A stretch of DNA of 64,000 bases from Deltaproteobacteria bacterium (lineage in GTDB: Bacteria; Myxococcota_A; UBA9160; UBA4427). The stretch spans positions 20,338 to 84,337 of the forward strand of contig PBFW01000062.1 of the NCBI GenBank assembly GCA_002719955.1, read 5' to 3'. The position numbers and the translations under genes were made by a program. Every line of letters begins with the position of its first letter. The stretch's first letter is position 1. The notes under the pieces were generated by a model. That model saw only the letters and a list, made by a program, of their open reading frames with translations, did no database searches and was not told the origin of the DNA. Below, piece after piece: positions 44,075 to 53,059 of this stretch.

Positions 44075-45331
44075 TTGGGTGAGGTTCTCGAGTTCTCCGA
44101 GCGGGCCTGGCAGGGCGATCTCGGGGAGAACAACATTCACCCCGGGCGGGCCCTGGTGGCATTCGAGGAAATCGGCGCGGGGCTGGGCTTCATGTCGGCC
44201 TTCTCGAACGCGTGTGCGCTCGAAACGGGCGATGGCCTGGTCTTCGTCGACACCAGCAGCTTCTTTCACGCTGCGAATTTTTTCGAAGGCGTACGGGGCT
44301 GGTCGCCGGAGCGCGTCCACACCGCGGTCTACACCCACGGCCACGTCGATCACGTATTCGGTCTGACACCTTTCGAAGAGGAAGCGAACCAAAGGGGCTG
44401 GCCCACGACTGAGGTGATCGCGCACGAGTGCTGTCCCGAGCGCTTCGACCGCTACCTCCTGACCAACGGATATAACGGCATCATCAACGCCCGGCAGTTC
44501 GAGTTTCCGAAGCCAGTGTTCCCCAAGCACTACCGCTATCCCGATCGAACCCTGCGCGACACCCTGACGCTCCAGATCGGTCGCGAGACGATCGAGTTGC
44601 GTCACGATCGGGGCGAGACAGACGATCACGTGTGGGCCTGGCTGCCCACGTACAAGACGCTCTACACAGGCGATCTCTTCATCTGGGCCGCTCCCAACTG
44701 CGGCAACCCCCAGAAGGCGCAGCGCTATCCACGCGAGTGGGCGGAAGCGCTCCGCAAGATGCAAGCGCTGGGCGCCGAGCAGCTCCTTCCCGGCCACGGG
44801 CCGCCGATCTTCGGCGCTGCCCGGGTGGACCGAGCGCTTGGGGAGGCTGCCGAGCTGCTGGAGACGCTCTGTCAGCAGACCCTCGAGATGATGAACACCG
44901 GTGCGCGCCTGAACGACATCCTCCACTCGGTCGAACTTCCCGAGCGGCTGCTCGAGCGCCCTTACCTGCGCCCCGTCTACGACGACCCGCTCTTCATCGT
45001 TCGAAATCTGTGGCGGCTATACGGCGGCTGGTACGACGGCAACCCGGCCCATCTCAAGCCCGCGCGTGATGCCGATCTCTCTCGCTCATTGGCCGAATTG
45101 TGCGGCGGCCCCGAGGTGTTGGCACAAGCGGCGGAGGGCAAGCTTGCGGACGGCGACTTTGCGGTCGCCTGCCACCTCGCGGAGCACGCGCTGCAGGCCG
45201 CACCGGAAGATCCGCGCGTGCGAGCGCTCCACGCGACCGTCTTTCGCGCGCGGGCGCGGCACGAGACGAGCTTGATGGCGAAAGGGGTCTACAACGCGGC
45301 CGCACGCGACAGCGACGACGCCGCGGAGTAG
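44075..45331 (+). CDS. Alkyl-sulfatase-like metallo-beta-lactamase-fold hydrolase
   Basis: A 418-residue MBL-fold enzyme. The metal motif is THGHVDH (His88, His90, Asp92, His93) and GYNGIINARQF is typical of SdsA1/alkylsulfatase-like hydrolases. A later LLPGHGPP provides another metal His. The C-terminal part, with LRPVYDDPLFIVRNLWRLYG and GWYDGNPAHL, corresponds to the alkyl-sulfatase dimerisation domain and ends in a helical TPR-like region. The start is TTG at 44075 with GAGAGG upstream. It lacks an obvious signal peptide, unlike secreted SdsA1. Sulfate-ester hydrolysis is likely but the substrate is unknown. Confidence 0.85.
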   Translation: MGEVLEFSERAWQGDLGENNIHPGRALVAFEEIGAGLGFMSAFSNACALETGDGLVFVDTSSFFHAANFFEGVRGWSPERVHTAVYTHGHVDHVFGLTPFEEEANQRGWPTTEVIAHECCPERFDRYLLTNGYNGIINARQFEFPKPVFPKHYRYPDRTLRDTLTLQIGRETIELRHDRGETDDHVWAWLPTYKTLYTGDLFIWAAPNCGNPQKAQRYPREWAEALRKMQALGAEQLLPGHGPPIFGAARVDRALGEAAELLETLCQQTLEMMNTGARLNDILHSVELPERLLERPYLRPVYDDPLFIVRNLWRLYGGWYDGNPAHLKPARDADLSRSLAELCGGPEVLAQAAEGKLADGDFAVACHLAEHALQAAPEDPRVRALHATVFRARARHETSLMAKGVYNAAARDSDDAAE

Positions 45332-45639
45332 GCGAGCCAGGACGGGACGGTTCAAAGAGGAGCGCAACGAGAGCTGAAGGTGCGGATTGGGTCCCGCGAC
45401 GCGGCGCGGCAGCGGTGAGTCACGAGAATCATCCCGGACTGAGTCTTCAGCGTGTCTCTCGCTGGGTCGCACGACGTCCCCTGCGACGGTCAACGCATCT
45501 CTGGTAGGACGATTCCGAAGGTCCATCTCGATCTTGGAGTTGCTAGTCGGCGAGCTGAGATTCAGTAGAGAATTCCGATGGAGCTTCGAATTGGGTGACG
45601 AGCGGGAAAGGATGCGGGCGAAGGCAAATGCCTGGTCTC
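45332..45639. other. Intergenic region after the MBL-fold gene
   Basis: About 300 bases without a supported gene. Frames on both strands are open but have no recognisable motif. The pseudogene remnants begin to its right. Confidence 0.45.
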
Positions 45640-46075
45640 TACAGATCAACCGCGCGAATTCGGTCTGCCCCGGAATGGGGCCCGTACCCCGTCGGCGTGT
45701 ACTTGTCCGAAACGAATCGATCGACGGTGCGGAAAACGCGACTTCTTCTTCCCACTCCCGGCACCCGGCGCAGTTGCGCATTCTTCTGCCGTGTTGCTCG
45801 CATCTCTCGTTCTCCTGACCGCTGCCACCTCCGCGTAGACCGTGCCCTACAGCTTCGCGGTCGAGCGGTTCTCGGTTTCGGAGCGCGGGATCCTCGACGA
45901 GATCGACGACGGTGAATGCTCTTCGACGTCCTGCCCCGCGTGGATGCCGTGCGCATCAAGCGGGGCGTCAACGACCCGAACCTTGGCTCGTTCTTTGACG
46001 ACAGCTCGGCGGGCACCGTCGAGGAAGCGATCGAATTCTATCGATCGTGGATTGTCCATGAGGAGAACGAGATAG
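45640..46075 (+). pseudogene. Remnants of secreted protein gene(s)
   Basis: From about 45640 one frame reads APEWGPYPVGVYLSETNR, resembling the N-terminal GPYPVGV motif of secreted alpha/beta hydrolases. In another frame from about 45793, a signal-peptide-like VLLASLVLLTAATSA is followed by a TAG stop and then TVPYSFAVERFSVSERGI. The apparent continuation, DVLPRVDAVRIKRGVNDPNL and SSAGTVEEAIEFYRSW, lies in a third frame from 45916; the last piece recalls the EEAVEFY segment of dihaem cytochrome c peroxidases. The pieces suggest decayed secreted proteins. Family identity is weak. Confidence 0.35.
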
Positions 46076-46270
46076 CATTCTCAGCCGCTGGGAACCCTCA
46101 TCGGGCACATCGGGTGCGGGCCCGAGCCGCAGATCGAGAGAACGTGTCGGCGAGACCAACGCCCGGGGCCTCGCTACCATCATGCGGTCTGTCGTATTTG
46201 AATAATGGCGCTCGCCTCCAAGGCATCGAATTCTCGGTGTGCTTGCCTGCGCGGATGGGAAAACGTCGAG

Positions 46271-47449
46271 ATGAGCATCGAAAGGGCTTTGCCCGATCTC
46301 GACCTGGCCCATGCCGACGCGCCTGATCTTCACCAACTAATCGATTCGACGCGAAGTCGCGGGCCCGTCGTCCCCGTGCTCTACCACGGTGAGACCGCCT
46401 ATCTCGTGACGGGCTACGACGAGGTGCGGGCCGCCTTCGCGGACGAAGAGCATTTCCCCGCGGCGGCGTTCTATCGGGTCCACGCCGAGCCCAGCGTCGG
46501 CCGCATCCTGCTGGCCATGGTTGGAAAGGAGCACCGGGTCAATCGGGGACTGGTTTCCCGTCCTTTCCTCCCGGGCCGGGTGAAGGGTTTCATCGATGGC
46601 CTGATTACCGAAGAGGCGCTCCGCCGCATCGACCTCTTCTCGGATCAATCGGAGGTCGACCTCGTCGAGGCCTTCACACGGCCCTTCCCGTTCTCGGTCA
46701 TCACGCGACTTCTCGGCATTCCGATTCAAGACGAGCCGCGCCTGCTCGAATGGGCCCTCAAGCTCCTCGATTATCCCTGGGACCCGGAAGGTGCCTTGCA
46801 GGCGAGACGCGAGTTCACAGCCTATCTGCAGCCACTGCTGGACACGGCCCGAGCGGAGCCCGGCGAGGGTCTTCTATCTACCCTCGCGCAGACGGAAGTC
46901 GACGGCCATCGGCTCGAGGATGAAGAGATCTTCGCGTTCTGTCGCCAGCTCTTTCCCGCCGGATCGGATACCACCTTCAAGAATCTAGGGAGCCTGCTCG
47001 GCGCGATCCTCACGACGCCTGGAATGCGGGACCTGGCGCGTGGAAGCGATTCGGACAGGAACGATCTCGCACAAGAGGGCTTGCGTTGGGAGCCTCCCGT
47101 TGCGCTGCAACCCCGAACGTGCAGCCAGGATACGCGCCTCGGCGACATGGACATCGCCGCCGGAGCGCCGATGCTCTTCGGAATCACCGCCGCCAATCGC
47201 GATGCCAAGGTATTCGACGATCCGCATCGCTTCGATCCCAAGCGCCCGAACAACCATCAGCACCTCGCTTTCGGATTCGGTGAGCATTTCTGCCTGGGTG
47301 CTCGCCTCGCCCGTCGCGAACTAGAGACGGCGGTCAAGCTTCTCTTCGAGCGCTTTCCGAATATGGAGCTCGCATCCGGAAGTCAGCTCGAGATCCAGAA
47401 ATGTGTATTCCGAGGGCCTCGTGAAGTGCGCGTTCGACTCAACGTCTGA
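46271..47449 (+). CDS. Cytochrome P450
   Basis: A 392-residue haem monooxygenase. The I-helix oxygen-activation motif is AGSDTT, the K-helix ExxR is EGLRWEP, and the haem-binding loop is FGFGEHFCLGARLARRE with the axial cysteine. There is no membrane anchor, as expected of a soluble bacterial class I P450 that needs a separate ferredoxin and reductase; none is encoded here. The start at 46271 gives a usual N-terminus; an ATG at 46205 would add 22 residues. It is followed 89 nt later by an SDR that may oxidise the alcohol product. Confidence 0.93.
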   Translation: MSIERALPDLDLAHADAPDLHQLIDSTRSRGPVVPVLYHGETAYLVTGYDEVRAAFADEEHFPAAAFYRVHAEPSVGRILLAMVGKEHRVNRGLVSRPFLPGRVKGFIDGLITEEALRRIDLFSDQSEVDLVEAFTRPFPFSVITRLLGIPIQDEPRLLEWALKLLDYPWDPEGALQARREFTAYLQPLLDTARAEPGEGLLSTLAQTEVDGHRLEDEEIFAFCRQLFPAGSDTTFKNLGSLLGAILTTPGMRDLARGSDSDRNDLAQEGLRWEPPVALQPRTCSQDTRLGDMDIAAGAPMLFGITAANRDAKVFDDPHRFDPKRPNNHQHLAFGFGEHFCLGARLARRELETAVKLLFERFPNMELASGSQLEIQKCVFRGPREVRVRLNV

Positions 47450-47538
47450 AATCGACAAGGGGGATCCCTGCGAGGCTCCTTTCGATCCGGGATGAGCCAT
47501 GGAGGGAGCCGCAACCGACAATACGGGAGGAAATCGCG

Positions 47539-48297
47539 GTGGGAAGACTGGAAGGCAAGGTGGCATTGATCTCCGGAGGGGCCTCGGGGATCGGCGAGGC
47601 GACGACCCACGCGATGACGGGAGAGGGTGCCCGGGTGATCGTCGCCGACATCCAGATCGATCGGGGCAAGGCCCTCGCCGAGGCGATCGGAGACGCCGTC
47701 CTCTTCGTACGGCATGACGTCACGCTCGAGAGCGACTGGGAGCGAACCATCTCCGAGGGGCAGCAGCGCTTCGGGAAGATCAACGTCGTCATGAATGGCG
47801 CGGGGATCAGCCTGCCGGCACCGATCGACCAGTGCGACTTCGATCACTGGAAGCGAACCCAGTCGGTCAATTCCGACGGTGTCTTCCTGGGGTGCAAGGC
47901 CGGCGTGAAAGCGCTGCGGGCAGCCGGGGGCGGCTCCATCATCAACATCTCTTCGACGATGGGGATCAAGGGCTCTTCGATCTTTCCCGCCTACTGTGCG
48001 AGCAAGGGGGCCGTTCGCATGCTCACCAAGTCGGTCGCGCTGCACTGCGCCGAGCAGCAGATGAACATCCGATGCAATTCGATTCACCCGGGTGTCATCG
48101 ACACACCGATCATGGACCCATTCGTCGCGCCAGGCTCCACTCGCGAGGAGAGTCTTGCTGGCTTCAGCTCCCTGCATCCCATCGGGCGAATCGGCCGCCC
48201 CGACGAGGTGGCCCATCTGGCGGTCTTTCTGGCTTCGGACGAGTCGAGCTTCATCACGGGGGCCGAGATCCCGGTCGATGGCGGCTATTGCGCGTAA
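47539..48297 (+). CDS. Short-chain dehydrogenase/reductase, NAD-type
   Basis: A 252-residue classical SDR with GGASGIG (13-19), VADI at the end of strand two (acidic residue, favouring NAD), NGAG, catalytic Ser in INISST and YCASK (Tyr152, Lys156), ending ITGAEIPVDGGYCA. The start is GTG at 47539 with GGAGG 8 nt upstream. It resembles 3-alpha/20-beta-hydroxysteroid dehydrogenases in general pattern, but the substrate is not determinable. It is probably in one transcript with the P450. Confidence 0.92.
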   Translation: MGRLEGKVALISGGASGIGEATTHAMTGEGARVIVADIQIDRGKALAEAIGDAVLFVRHDVTLESDWERTISEGQQRFGKINVVMNGAGISLPAPIDQCDFDHWKRTQSVNSDGVFLGCKAGVKALRAAGGGSIINISSTMGIKGSSIFPAYCASKGAVRMLTKSVALHCAEQQMNIRCNSIHPGVIDTPIMDPFVAPGSTREESLAGFSSLHPIGRIGRPDEVAHLAVFLASDESSFITGAEIPVDGGYCA

Positions 48298-48496
48298 GGG
48301 AAAGAGACTCATCGCTGGACCGAAGAACTGGGCCGAAACCGCAGGTTCGGCGCTCGCATGAGCTCCTGAAGTTGTGCATGCTCTGGTCCGGCCGAGTCTC
48401 GGTACACGACGACAGATCATCAATGAGTGAAGTCTCGGCGCGGGGCTGGAGGAGACAGGCGGAGTCTCACTCCACTATGAGAGGGTCGCCCATGTG

Positions 48497-49663
48497 ATGA
48501 GAGCTCGAACCTACAAGAACTTGCATCTCGAGCAGATCCACCTGGGCCTAACGCTCACCGAAGCTGTCGAATCCGAGGTACGCGCTCGTGACGCGAAACG
48601 AATCGTAATCGTCGCATCCAAGACCTTCTCTAGAGAAACAGCCCATGTCGACGATGTGGCGGACATTCTGGGTAGCCGCTGCGCGGGCCGCTTCGATCAG
48701 ACAGTCGAGCATGTTCCACGCGCTGCAGTATTTGGTCTCGCTCAATACCTACGGGAACGCGACGCCGATCTCGTACTGACCATCGGCGGCGGAACGCCAA
48801 TCGATACAGTCAAGATGGCTCTTCTCTGTCTCGCTGAAGGACTCAAAGAGCCCGGAGAACTCGATCGCTTTGCGATCTCGGTCAAAGAGGACGGATCGCG
48901 CCACTCTCCAAAGGTCAAATGTGCTCCCTTCAGGCAGATCGTCGCTCCCACTACCCTCTCTGGTGCCGAGTTCAGTGACCTCGCCGGCTGTATCGATTTG
49001 CAAAGCCAGAGAAAGCATCTCTTCACAAGCCCTGATATCGGAGCTGTATCCGTCATTCTCGACCCATCGATCACGCTGCATACGCCAAGGGACCTTTGGC
49101 TCTCCACGGGCGTCAGGGCAATCGATCATGCAATCGAAACGCTCTGCTCGACTCTTCCCGAACCGATTGCAGAAGCTGGTGCCCTGCAGGCGCTGCGGAT
49201 CCTGAACCAGTCGCTTCCTCAGAACGCCAGATCGGAAGATGAGCTCGACGCACGTTTGGACAGCCAGATCGGCGTATGGTTAGCCTGTGCAGGCCTGAAT
49301 CGCGTTCCCTACGGCGCCAGCCATGGAATAGGACACCAGCTCGGAGCCGTCGCCGGAGTTCCCCACGGCTACACGAGCTGCGTGATGCTTCCACACGTGC
49401 TTGCCTACAACGAATCCTCGACGGAAAGTCCACAGCGCCGTATCGCGGAAGCACTCGGCAAACCAAACCTCTCCGCAAGTACCGCTGTAGCCGATCTCAT
49501 CAAAAGCCTCGGAATGCCGACGCGACTTCGAGATGTGGGCGTCGAGCGAAGCCATTTTGGCGCAATCGCGTCAGGGAGTCTCTCAAACCCCTGGGTTCGC
49601 GCAAACCCGAGAATGATCGATTCAGAAGAACAGATCCTCGAGATATTGGAACACGCCTATTGA
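48497..49663 (+). CDS. Iron-containing alcohol dehydrogenase / maleylacetate-reductase-like
   Basis: A 388-residue group III dehydrogenase: GGGTPIDTVKM binds the nucleotide, and the metal site lies in AIDHAIETL, GASHGIGHQLGAVAGVPHG and VMLPHVLAYN. Such enzymes oxidise alcohols or reduce maleylacetate. ATG at 48497 or GTG at 48494 can start it. Codon usage seems less GC-rich than upstream genes. A decayed relative is at about 62.6 kb. About 200 nt separate it from the SDR, so it may have its own promoter. Confidence 0.9.
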   Translation: MRARTYKNLHLEQIHLGLTLTEAVESEVRARDAKRIVIVASKTFSRETAHVDDVADILGSRCAGRFDQTVEHVPRAAVFGLAQYLRERDADLVLTIGGGTPIDTVKMALLCLAEGLKEPGELDRFAISVKEDGSRHSPKVKCAPFRQIVAPTTLSGAEFSDLAGCIDLQSQRKHLFTSPDIGAVSVILDPSITLHTPRDLWLSTGVRAIDHAIETLCSTLPEPIAEAGALQALRILNQSLPQNARSEDELDARLDSQIGVWLACAGLNRVPYGASHGIGHQLGAVAGVPHGYTSCVMLPHVLAYNESSTESPQRRIAEALGKPNLSASTAVADLIKSLGMPTRLRDVGVERSHFGAIASGSLSNPWVRANPRMIDSEEQILEILEHAY

Positions 49664-49722
49664 GGTCTCGGTGGGTGCCCGCCGATAGGCGGCATCCGAT
49701 ATTCGCCCCGTCAAGACATATC

Positions 49723-50232
49723 CTAAGAGAGCATCTCGATCAATTTCGTCTTCATAGGAACGACCCAACTCTCCTTCAACATTGGATTCAGGAGTCCTGC
49801 CTCATCCAGCTCATCACACAGGTGTAGCTGGTGAGCCAGGTCAAACATGTCGAGCTGATCCACAATCTTCCCCTCGTCATCGTAGGTGAAGATCGAAACG
49901 CCCGGCGTTTCATAGTAGCCATCGTCTCTGCGCCGACCGGGTCCCCTGTTCATCCAGTGAGCAATCGCCTGATTATTTTCACCTACGAATATCCCTTGAT
50001 AGGGAAATGTCCATCCATCCCAGCCCAGTGCCATATCCCGGTCGTAGTGTGTTGCCATGATATTATCCACGCCTTCGGCGCGAACGGTCAAGACACCTGC
50101 GTACTCGGTGGTATATACGCCCTGCTTCGCGTACATATCGGCGACTTCAGGACCAAAGCTCCCTGTCTTCTCTGCCTCAGCGAGAATATCCCGGAGTCGA
50201 ACGGTGCACTCGTATATTTGCTCGTGATTCAA
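49723..50232 (-). CDS. NTF2/SnoaL-like domain protein
   Basis: A 169-residue protein with the cone-shaped NTF2-like pattern: a helical N-terminus (YECTVRLRDILAEAEKTG), then YTTEYAGVLTVRAEGVDNIM, FPYQGIFVGENNQAIAHWMN and VSIFTYDDEGKIVDQLDMFD. SnoaL-like members are isomerases, cyclases or accessory hydratases. The start is TTG at 50232 with GGAGA upstream; the open frame to 50280 overlaps the preceding gene. It is the last of the five-gene minus-strand catabolic operon. Confidence 0.8.
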   Translation of the reverse strand: MNHEQIYECTVRLRDILAEAEKTGSFGPEVADMYAKQGVYTTEYAGVLTVRAEGVDNIMATHYDRDMALGWDGWTFPYQGIFVGENNQAIAHWMNRGPGRRRDDGYYETPGVSIFTYDDEGKIVDQLDMFDLAHQLHLCDELDEAGLLNPMLKESWVVPMKTKLIEMLS

Positions 50233-50248
50233 CGGCTTTCTCCCCAAC

Positions 50249-50938
50249 CTAAGCCTTCGCTCCCGGTGGAGTCGTCTCACTCATCACTTCAGCAAATTCA
50301 GAATCACTCGCCTTTTGAACCCAGGCGGCCTTCTCTGCATCGAATAGCTGATGAGGTTGATCGGGGTCAAAGGGAGGCTGGGGCACTTCACCAGGACGCG
50401 ATGAGACCCAAGCCTCGGGTTTCTTGTAGCGCGCAAGTTCATCCGCATTGATTCCGCAGAGTTCAACCAGTTCAGGATCTACCCACAACTCAGCATCGAT
50501 GGCCGTCTCAGACGTCGAAAACTCGAGCAATAGTCCTTCTGGACCCGCCAGGTAGATCGATTTGCAAAAGCCGTGATCAACCGGACCCAGCACCTGTATG
50601 CCCGAGGATCGGATACGATCACGCATGGCCAGTAGATCCGCTTCACCTTCGACATTGAAGGACACATGCTGGAGAACGCCGGCCGCCACTGGATCACCTG
50701 CGTTTCCCGCATGGGTGATCCCCGGTAGTGATTCGATTTCCGACACCTGCGGCATCTGCACGAAAGCCATTAGACTTTTCGGGCTGAGTTCGAGGAAGGC
50801 GTGCATCGCCCCCTCAACGCCGTGCATCCAATACAGGGCGACTAATTTCATACCGATCACTTCAGAAAAAAACTCGATTTGCGCCTTGATGTCTTTTGTA
50901 CAGAATGCGGCATGATGGACTCCGTTAGGCAATCCCAT
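50249..50938 (-). CDS. VOC-superfamily (glyoxalase/extradiol dioxygenase-like) protein
   Basis: A 229-residue protein with a VOC fold: VHHAAFCTKDIKAQIEFF in the first module (metal His) and VLQHVSFNV plus GLLLEFSTS (metal His and Glu) in the second. Metal ligands are therefore conserved, consistent with a dioxygenase, lyase or isomerase. A C-terminal tail of about 80 residues (DPELVELCGINADELARYK) is outside the fold. The start has GAGGGTG upstream. It begins 4 nt after the hydrolase gene. Confidence 0.85.
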   Translation of the reverse strand: MGLPNGVHHAAFCTKDIKAQIEFFSEVIGMKLVALYWMHGVEGAMHAFLELSPKSLMAFVQMPQVSEIESLPGITHAGNAGDPVAAGVLQHVSFNVEGEADLLAMRDRIRSSGIQVLGPVDHGFCKSIYLAGPEGLLLEFSTSETAIDAELWVDPELVELCGINADELARYKKPEAWVSSRPGEVPQPPFDPDQPHQLFDAEKAAWVQKASDSEFAEVMSETTPPGAKA

Positions 50939-50942
50939 ATTT

Positions 50943-51773
50943 TCACCCTCTGTCTTCAAGTTGTTCGAGCGCCCAACCGTGAACGAGCTTCGAGAAATCA
51001 CTGGTATGGAAGAGCATCAACTGATGCTTACCCTCCGGTTGGATATAGAATTGGGTGGGGCCACCGATCGCATCGACAACCTGCTTGGTCGCCTCGGGTG
51101 GAAATAGCGGATCATTCTCACCGACCGCCACGAGCACGGGCTTTTCGTTCTCGGCGGGTGGCTTGCGAGGCTCATAGGTCAGGAACTTCACGTAGTCTTC
51201 AAAGCCGTAGCTCCAGGTATTGAGAGGATCGTTCTTCTTCTCGGCCGCGACTTCCGAATCCCCATAGACCAGTTCAAAATTGAGATAACGATCGAGGTCG
51301 AGGCGCAAGGAATTGCCGAAGCCTTCTACCAGTTTCTGAATCGGCTCTGTCCGCAAGAAATCATAGGCCTCACGCAACGGCGAAAAATATGGAATCGCCG
51401 CGCCCATGAACACCGCACCACGAAGCAATATCGTCTCGTTGAGCGTATACATACCAATCGAGCTGCCCATGCTCGAGGCGAGCAAGAAGATCGGTTTTCC
51501 GCATTGCCGATCTATTTCCTCCACCACACTCAAAGTCGCGGCGATTGCATCGTCGACACTCCAATCGCCACGCACTCCCCCCGACAACCCATGACCGGGA
51601 AGATCGAAGGTCCATAGATCAGCACCCTTTTCGACATGCTCCGCACAGAAATCCTCGTAGATCCCTCCATGCCCTCCCATCCCGTGAATGATCAGGAGTA
51701 CGTATTGCGCATCTTGCTCCGCTTCGTACCGATAAACATGAACATCACCGACCTTGAATTCACTTCGCTGCAT
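50943..51773 (-). CDS. Alpha/beta hydrolase (monoglyceride-lipase-like)
   Basis: A 276-residue hydrolase with HGMGGHGG oxyanion region, nucleophile Ser101 in LLASSMGSSIG, acid Asp221 in VGENDPLFPPE and His250 in EGKHQLML. The DLPGHGLSGG segment is typical of the lysophospholipase/meta-cleavage-product-hydrolase group. The start at 51773 is placed where homology begins; an in-frame ATG lies 14 codons upstream. Together with the VOC protein it could act in a ring-cleavage or ester-hydrolysis route; inferred. Confidence 0.9.
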   Translation of the reverse strand: MQRSEFKVGDVHVYRYEAEQDAQYVLLIIHGMGGHGGIYEDFCAEHVEKGADLWTFDLPGHGLSGGVRGDWSVDDAIAATLSVVEEIDRQCGKPIFLLASSMGSSIGMYTLNETILLRGAVFMGAAIPYFSPLREAYDFLRTEPIQKLVEGFGNSLRLDLDRYLNFELVYGDSEVAAEKKNDPLNTWSYGFEDYVKFLTYEPRKPPAENEKPVLVAVGENDPLFPPEATKQVVDAIGGPTQFYIQPEGKHQLMLFHTSDFSKLVHGWALEQLEDRG

Positions 51774-51816
51774 CGTTAATTCCGTCTCGTTATCCACTGG
51801 CCAGTTGCACTCCACA

Positions 51817-53016
51817 CTAGATGGGGCGCCTTTGGCTCAGCCCTTTGCAGTTATCGCGCATGATTCGACGCACGTCGTCAGACGAAAATGATTCTACGTC
51901 GTCCAACAGACTCAGTGGGACGGCCACACCCTCTGGATGAGGAAAATCGGAGGCAAAGAGGACACGATCCACTCCAATCAGGCTCGCGAGAGCAGAGAAG
52001 TCCTCGCCCTGAAAAGGTGCAATCCAGATATGTCGTCGAAACGTCTCCGCAGGGTCCTCACTGAACGTCCAGGGCATCTGTCCGTAGGCCACGTTGAGCC
52101 GGTGCAAACACGAGGGCACCCAGTCAGCGTGGTTCTCAACGCTGGCCACTCTCAGGTTCGGAAAGCGCGTGAACAGACCACCACAGATCAATGCAGACAG
52201 AGTCTCAGAAATCGCACCGGTCGCCGCGCGCAAATGCATCACTGCACCCATGGGATTTTCGCCGAACTTCAAGCCACTCGAGACGGTCTTCGGGATCCAA
52301 TACTCGGTATGGCTTTGGTAGACGGTATCCGCCTGATGAAAGGAAACGGTAATTCCGGTGTCGTTGACGAGTTTCCAGAAGGGGTCGTAGTAGGGGTCAG
52401 CCAAGGAACGATAGCCCGTGGGCTGTTTGACCGGATTTGGGCGAATGAAGATCGTTCTGGCATCTCGTGACAGCGCCCAATTCAGCTCCGCGATAGCCCA
52501 ATCACGATCAGCCAACGTGATCGCCGGCGTGGCAAAGATCCTGTCCTTGTAGTTGAGCCCCCAGTCTTCATCAAGCCAACGATTGAACGCGGAAAAGGAG
52601 CCCGTCAGCGCTTCGATATCGTCTTCCAAAGCATCTTCCAGGCCAGCTGCTGTCGTCGGGAACATGAACGTGGACTCGATCTCTTGCTCATCCAGCAACT
52701 CGAGACGGACATCACGATCGACATAGGCAGCGGGGAGAGGCTCCATGTCCATGTAATATTCCATCATCGGTTTGCCCTCTGAATTCTTCCCGCGGAACCA
52801 CTCGTCAAGTGCACCCGGTTTGGCGACCGGATCAAAGGAATCGTTTGGCACGAAATCGAGAAGTTTCTTACCGACGAGGATTCTGCGCACGCCATCGATT
52901 TCGCACCAGGAGACCGATCGCTCCTTCAGATTCGGATCGAGGTGCCGAGCGAATGACTCCTCGGTTTCATAGAAGTGGTTATCTGCGTCGAATAGGCGAT
53001 AGTCAAGTTCTTGCAT
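51817..53016 (-). CDS. Amidohydrolase family protein (amidohydrolase 2/ACMSD-like)
   Basis: A 399-residue TIM-barrel metal-dependent hydrolase or decarboxylase. The N-terminal metal motif is FDADNHFYE (Asp-x-His), followed by a conserved VSFHQADTVY strand and the C-terminal VDRVLFASDFPHPEG motif with the active Asp. Members include ACMSD-type decarboxylases and lactone hydrolases. The start at 53016 is supported by GAGGT upstream. It lies between the luciferase-like and alpha/beta hydrolase genes, with 43-nt gaps on both sides. Confidence 0.9.
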   Translation of the reverse strand: MQELDYRLFDADNHFYETEESFARHLDPNLKERSVSWCEIDGVRRILVGKKLLDFVPNDSFDPVAKPGALDEWFRGKNSEGKPMMEYYMDMEPLPAAYVDRDVRLELLDEQEIESTFMFPTTAAGLEDALEDDIEALTGSFSAFNRWLDEDWGLNYKDRIFATPAITLADRDWAIAELNWALSRDARTIFIRPNPVKQPTGYRSLADPYYDPFWKLVNDTGITVSFHQADTVYQSHTEYWIPKTVSSGLKFGENPMGAVMHLRAATGAISETLSALICGGLFTRFPNLRVASVENHADWVPSCLHRLNVAYGQMPWTFSEDPAETFRRHIWIAPFQGEDFSALASLIGVDRVLFASDFPHPEGVAVPLSLLDDVESFSSDDVRRIMRDNCKGLSQRRPI

Positions 53017-53059
53017 CTTCAACCTCGGGTGTTGATTCTTCGATCCTTGAGCCACTTGA

